Shown: positions 61,806 through 64,000 of the stretch, piece after piece | Layout: every line of letters starts with the position of its first letter | Position numbering within the stretch: the first letter of the stretch is position 1 | DNA from: JASUTC01 sp035447925 | GTDB lineage: Bacteria > Thermotogota > Thermotogae > MWEM01 | Reading direction: 5' to 3' | DNA: 64,000 nt | Assembly: GCA_035447925.1 (NCBI GenBank) | Contig: DAOTHY010000004.1 | Location: 1-64,000 of the forward strand | The notes under the pieces: model-generated | The model's input: only the letters and a program-made list of their open reading frames with translations | Database searches by the model: none | What the model was told of the DNA's origin: nothing | Position numbers and translations under genes: made by a program

Positions 61806-62459
61806 ATGGCACTCTTCTCATATCTATTTGAAAACATACCCTATATTCTGGAAAAGACCTGGGAACACCTTTACCTCTTTCTGATTTCCTGGTCTTTGGC
61901 AGTAATAACAGGCATTTTTATTGGGGTTCTTTCAACAAGAGGAGGGAACGAGAAGATAGGACGCATAGTTTTATCCATAACAGGTGCCACTCAGGCAGTA
62001 CCCAGTACTGCAGTAATTGCCCTTGTATTCATTTTTATGGGGATTGGAGCCTTACCGGCCACCTTTGCCCTTTTTATTTATTCTCTGGTCCCAATAACTT
62101 TCAATACGGCTTCAGGGTTGATCAGCTGCTCCCCTGACATGAAAGAAGCTGCATTAGGGATGGGGATGACAAAAAGGCAAATTTTGTTTAAAGTGGAACT
62201 CCCAACTTCCATCCCTGCTATTGCATCTGGTGTACGTACTGCAGCGGTGATTAACATCGGAACCGCTGCCATAGCCTCCATGATTGGTGCTGGGGGACTA
62301 GGAGAGATCATCTTTATCGGATTAAAGCTGATGGATGTATCGAAAATCTTTGCTGGTGCTTTACTGGTAGCTCTTCTTGCAATCCTAATTGATATTCTTT
62401 TAGCCTTAATAGAAAGGACGATAATGTCCAAAGGCCTATTAATGAATCAAGAAAACTGA
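61806..62459 (+). CDS. OpuC-type ABC transporter permease (second)
   Basis: 217 residues, second BPD_transp_1 permease. EAA loop KEAALGMGMTKRQILFKVELPTSIPAI. About five to six TM helices. Four nt after the ATPase stop. In characterised loci a lipoprotein substrate-binding subunit (OpuCC) lies between or after the permeases; none is present here before the convergent GH84 gene. Confidence 0.9.
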   Translation: MALFSYLFENIPYILEKTWEHLYLFLISWSLAVITGIFIGVLSTRGGNEKIGRIVLSITGATQAVPSTAVIALVFIFMGIGALPATFALFIYSLVPITFNTASGLISCSPDMKEAALGMGMTKRQILFKVELPTSIPAIASGVRTAAVINIGTAAIASMIGAGGLGEIIFIGLKLMDVSKIFAGALLVALLAILIDILLALIERTIMSKGLLMNQEN

Positions 62460-62473
62460 AGAACTTCCTGCCT

Positions 62474-63853
62474 TCACCAATCAACCAATTTAACTAATCC
62501 TTTACAGGTGATACTTAATTCCAGGGCGTAGTCCCTCAATCCTTTTCCGAAGATTCGCGTTTTCAAACAGGCGAGTTTTTTCAAAGCTGTTTCCAACTGC
62601 GTATTAGCCTCGTGGATGGCATCAATGGTTTCAACCGGGGGGTGCTCATCACGATATACCACCTCTATGTGTTCCAATGCGATGGCCATCTTGTTCATCA
62701 AACGGCCGTAATAGTGAAATTCTTTCAACCAAGGTTCAATATCGGCCATCAGATTTTGATTGATCTTCTCAACGATTGTGTCATAGGCACTGCAGATGCG
62801 TTCACCGGTTTCATTCAAAAGAGTCGACATTTGTTTTAACTTTCCTTTTTTTCTCAGATGCTCAAGCTGTTCTAAAAGATGAACCGTTATTTCAGGATCC
62901 CCCGGATTCAAGGGGCTTGTGTCACAGGCTTTTGAAAAGATTATCATTTCAGAAGCTATCTGTGGGTACATTTGCGTGAATGATTGGATCAAAGCTTCAT
63001 CAGGATTGTAATGTTGGGGATCGTTCAGATAAAAGCTGATGTTCTTCAAGACACTCATTGAAGCGTATGCCTGGTTCATGGGATTGACAATAAAACCCTC
63101 ACAAACCGTTCCTAAGTCACCATCACGACCGCTAAAGCGTCCGATATGCAGTTCAGGGACCATCACCGAATCGTTAACCGGGAAATTATCCCAAAATAAG
63201 GGTTTTCTGTTAAATGCCTTTGCCACCATCTGAGCATTTTCAACGGTCAGTTTCTCTGAGCAGACTTGCGGACCTGTCCACATGATTTGAATGTCTTTGT
63301 GGAGCTTATCTCCCAGTGTCTGGTGATATTGACTAATCGTTGTGCCGTGGTAAATGGTGGGACAGAGTATAAATTGCATGTTCTTGATTTCATTTGCCAG
63401 GGATAGATACAAACGATTGGCAAAATCCGCTTGTGCATCAGCCAGCGATTGATAGGTCTGTTTATCCCTTTGGTGTATGAGTTCTTGAGGGATATCATCT
63501 AAAAACAATGAGATCGTATGAACCCCCATTTCTGCAAATTTCAAGTATTTTTGCTTTAAGATATTCAAATCACATTCATCTGAATGCACCAAAGATAGTC
63601 CAGGGCTGATGGCCATCGATACGTCAACACTTACTGTTTTTCCTGTTTCAATCAGTGATTGGAAGTTTTCTTCAAACGAATGATCATACATCTGCCGCCA
63701 ATTATCACGATGCAAGTGATCAGCCTTGGGAGCGTATATGTATAATGTGTAGCCGTTTTTCCCCATGAACTGGATTATGTCCCTTCTTTCCTGCCATGTC
63801 CATGGTTTGCCGTAAAAGCCTTCTACTACTCCTCTTACTTTGAATCTATTCAT
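62474..63853 (-). CDS. GH84 beta-N-acetylglucosaminidase (hyaluronidase/O-GlcNAcase family)
   Basis: 459 residues. Starts MNRFKVRGVVEGFYGKPW, the GH84 N-terminal motif, followed by the YIYAPKADHLHRDNWR segment and the catalytic Asp pair D119-D120 in SLFLDDIPQE. Substrate-assisted catalysis on terminal beta-GlcNAc. No signal peptide, so cytoplasmic or nonclassical. The start is ATG 63853 after GAGGTGAA; an apparent longer frame reads into the preceding gene. Together with the upstream sugar permease it points to uptake and breakdown of GlcNAc oligosaccharides. Confidence 0.92.
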   Translation of the reverse strand: MNRFKVRGVVEGFYGKPWTWQERRDIIQFMGKNGYTLYIYAPKADHLHRDNWRQMYDHSFEENFQSLIETGKTVSVDVSMAISPGLSLVHSDECDLNILKQKYLKFAEMGVHTISLFLDDIPQELIHQRDKQTYQSLADAQADFANRLYLSLANEIKNMQFILCPTIYHGTTISQYHQTLGDKLHKDIQIMWTGPQVCSEKLTVENAQMVAKAFNRKPLFWDNFPVNDSVMVPELHIGRFSGRDGDLGTVCEGFIVNPMNQAYASMSVLKNISFYLNDPQHYNPDEALIQSFTQMYPQIASEMIIFSKACDTSPLNPGDPEITVHLLEQLEHLRKKGKLKQMSTLLNETGERICSAYDTIVEKINQNLMADIEPWLKEFHYYGRLMNKMAIALEHIEVVYRDEHPPVETIDAIHEANTQLETALKKLACLKTRIFGKGLRDYALELSITCKGLVKLVDW

Positions 63854-63873
63854 CTGTTCACCTCGTTTATATA

Positions 63874-64000
63874 TCAACCTTTTACTCCGCCTTCTACAAG
63901 ACCTGATATGATTTGCTTCTGGAAGATCAGGAATATTATTATAACAGGTATTCCCGCTATAGTGGAAGCGGACATCATTCTGGGCCAATCGGTCTGATTC
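63874..64000 (-). CDS. Carbohydrate ABC transporter permease, C-terminal end (5' part outside window)
   Basis: The last 41 codons are visible, with DWPRMMSASTIAGIPVII..., LIFQKQIISG and the ending LVEGGVKG before TGA. This is the characteristic tail of MalG-type (CUT1) permeases. It is 20 nt upstream of the GH84 gene on the same strand and would import the sugar that the enzyme acts on. Confidence 0.88.
   Translation of the reverse strand, partial: NQTDWPRMMSASTIAGIPVIIIFLIFQKQIISGLVEGGVKG

Noticed and set aside
63854..63988. 45-residue N-terminal extension of the GH84 protein
   Set aside because: This stretch in another frame is the C-terminus of a MalG-type permease, and ATG 63853 has a good ribosome site and the family's start motif.
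1..64000. tRNA, rRNA, CRISPR arrays, IS elements, att sites, replication origin
   Set aside because: Looked for T-loop GTTCRA motifs, regular short repeats, transposase motifs and DnaA-box clusters by eye and saw none that I could support.

Overview
The window is dense bacterial chromosome (roughly 40% G+C by eye) with no rRNA, tRNA, IS element or CRISPR array that I could see. It looks like a flagellated, two-membrane but Gram-positive-like lineage. It has fliD, flaG, fliW, csrA and a perfect sigma-28 promoter. It also has YqeG/YqeH, LiaF/PspC-like and OpuC-type genes usual in Firmicutes, and secreted proteins that look like outer-membrane barrel or TolC-type proteins. The mix, with a THEP1-type NTPase, a DUF4911-like protein and a LonB-type protease, fits Thermotogota (Petrotogales/Kosmotogales-like) best. 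This is an inference from gene content, not a phylogeny. Four runs of exactly 100 N lie in the first 12.2 kb; they are scaffold placeholders that remove parts of lon, tlyA, fliD and a GGDEF gene.

Layout. 1-20,964 is almost all minus strand: yraN, gatC, csrA, fliW, a secreted GAF-like protein, a Lon-family protease, tlyA, fliD-flaG (sigma-28 promoter), yqeH, a double-HAD YqeG protein, a DUF4911-like gene, an outer-membrane-like protein, a giant pseudokinase/STAND-ATPase/TPR/GAF/GGDEF protein, ftcD, polA and a metallophosphoesterase. 21,000-39,941 is plus strand: a small DUF4258 gene and a secreted lipase-like protein, galT, a hybrid histidine kinase, frr-uppS-cdsA-alaS, a THEP1 NTPase, asparaginase, a secreted protein, holA, a membrane protein, an HD-GYP protein and a CheY-STAS-like regulator. 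39,945-46,730 is minus strand: pspC, a LiaF-like gene and a large CheA-like membrane kinase, then cdd, a CNNM/CBS protein and rlmH. 46,740-55,353 is plus strand: rnc, a radical SAM gene, a TolC-like gene, a glycerate kinase, a 74-residue gene with its own promoter and terminator, rqcH, a sliding-clamp-like gene and kbl. 55,386-57,249 is minus strand (DUF4234, unknown, methyltransferase). 57,326-62,459 is plus strand (glpK, tsaE, an MBL-fold hydrolase, OpuC-type ABC transporter). 62,474-64,000 is minus strand (GH84 glucosaminidase after a sugar ABC permease).

How the parts fit. Genes are packed with 1-40 nt overlaps, often ATGA/TTGA, so most run as coupled operons. Signalling is prominent: c-di-GMP synthesis and breakdown domains (GGDEF, HD-GYP), a hybrid kinase, and a self-contained CheA-like kinase with its own HPt and CheX-like domains that ends 3 nt from the convergent CheY-STAS gene. 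Envelope-stress-type proteins (PspC, LiaF-like) are coupled to that kinase. Nearly every promoter I could place has the same extended -10 form, TGN-TATAAT, with little -35.

The most unusual observations are: three genes (tlyA, rnc and an unknown gene at 56.1-56.6 kb) whose strong Shine-Dalgarno sequence leads to an ATC or ATT codon instead of ATG/GTG/TTG; an apparently leaderless rlmH; the CheA-CheX membrane kinase with its PspC/LiaF partners; the pseudokinase-ATPase-GGDEF protein; a duplicated YqeG phosphatase; a FliD built from repeated units; and a divergent beta-clamp-like protein.
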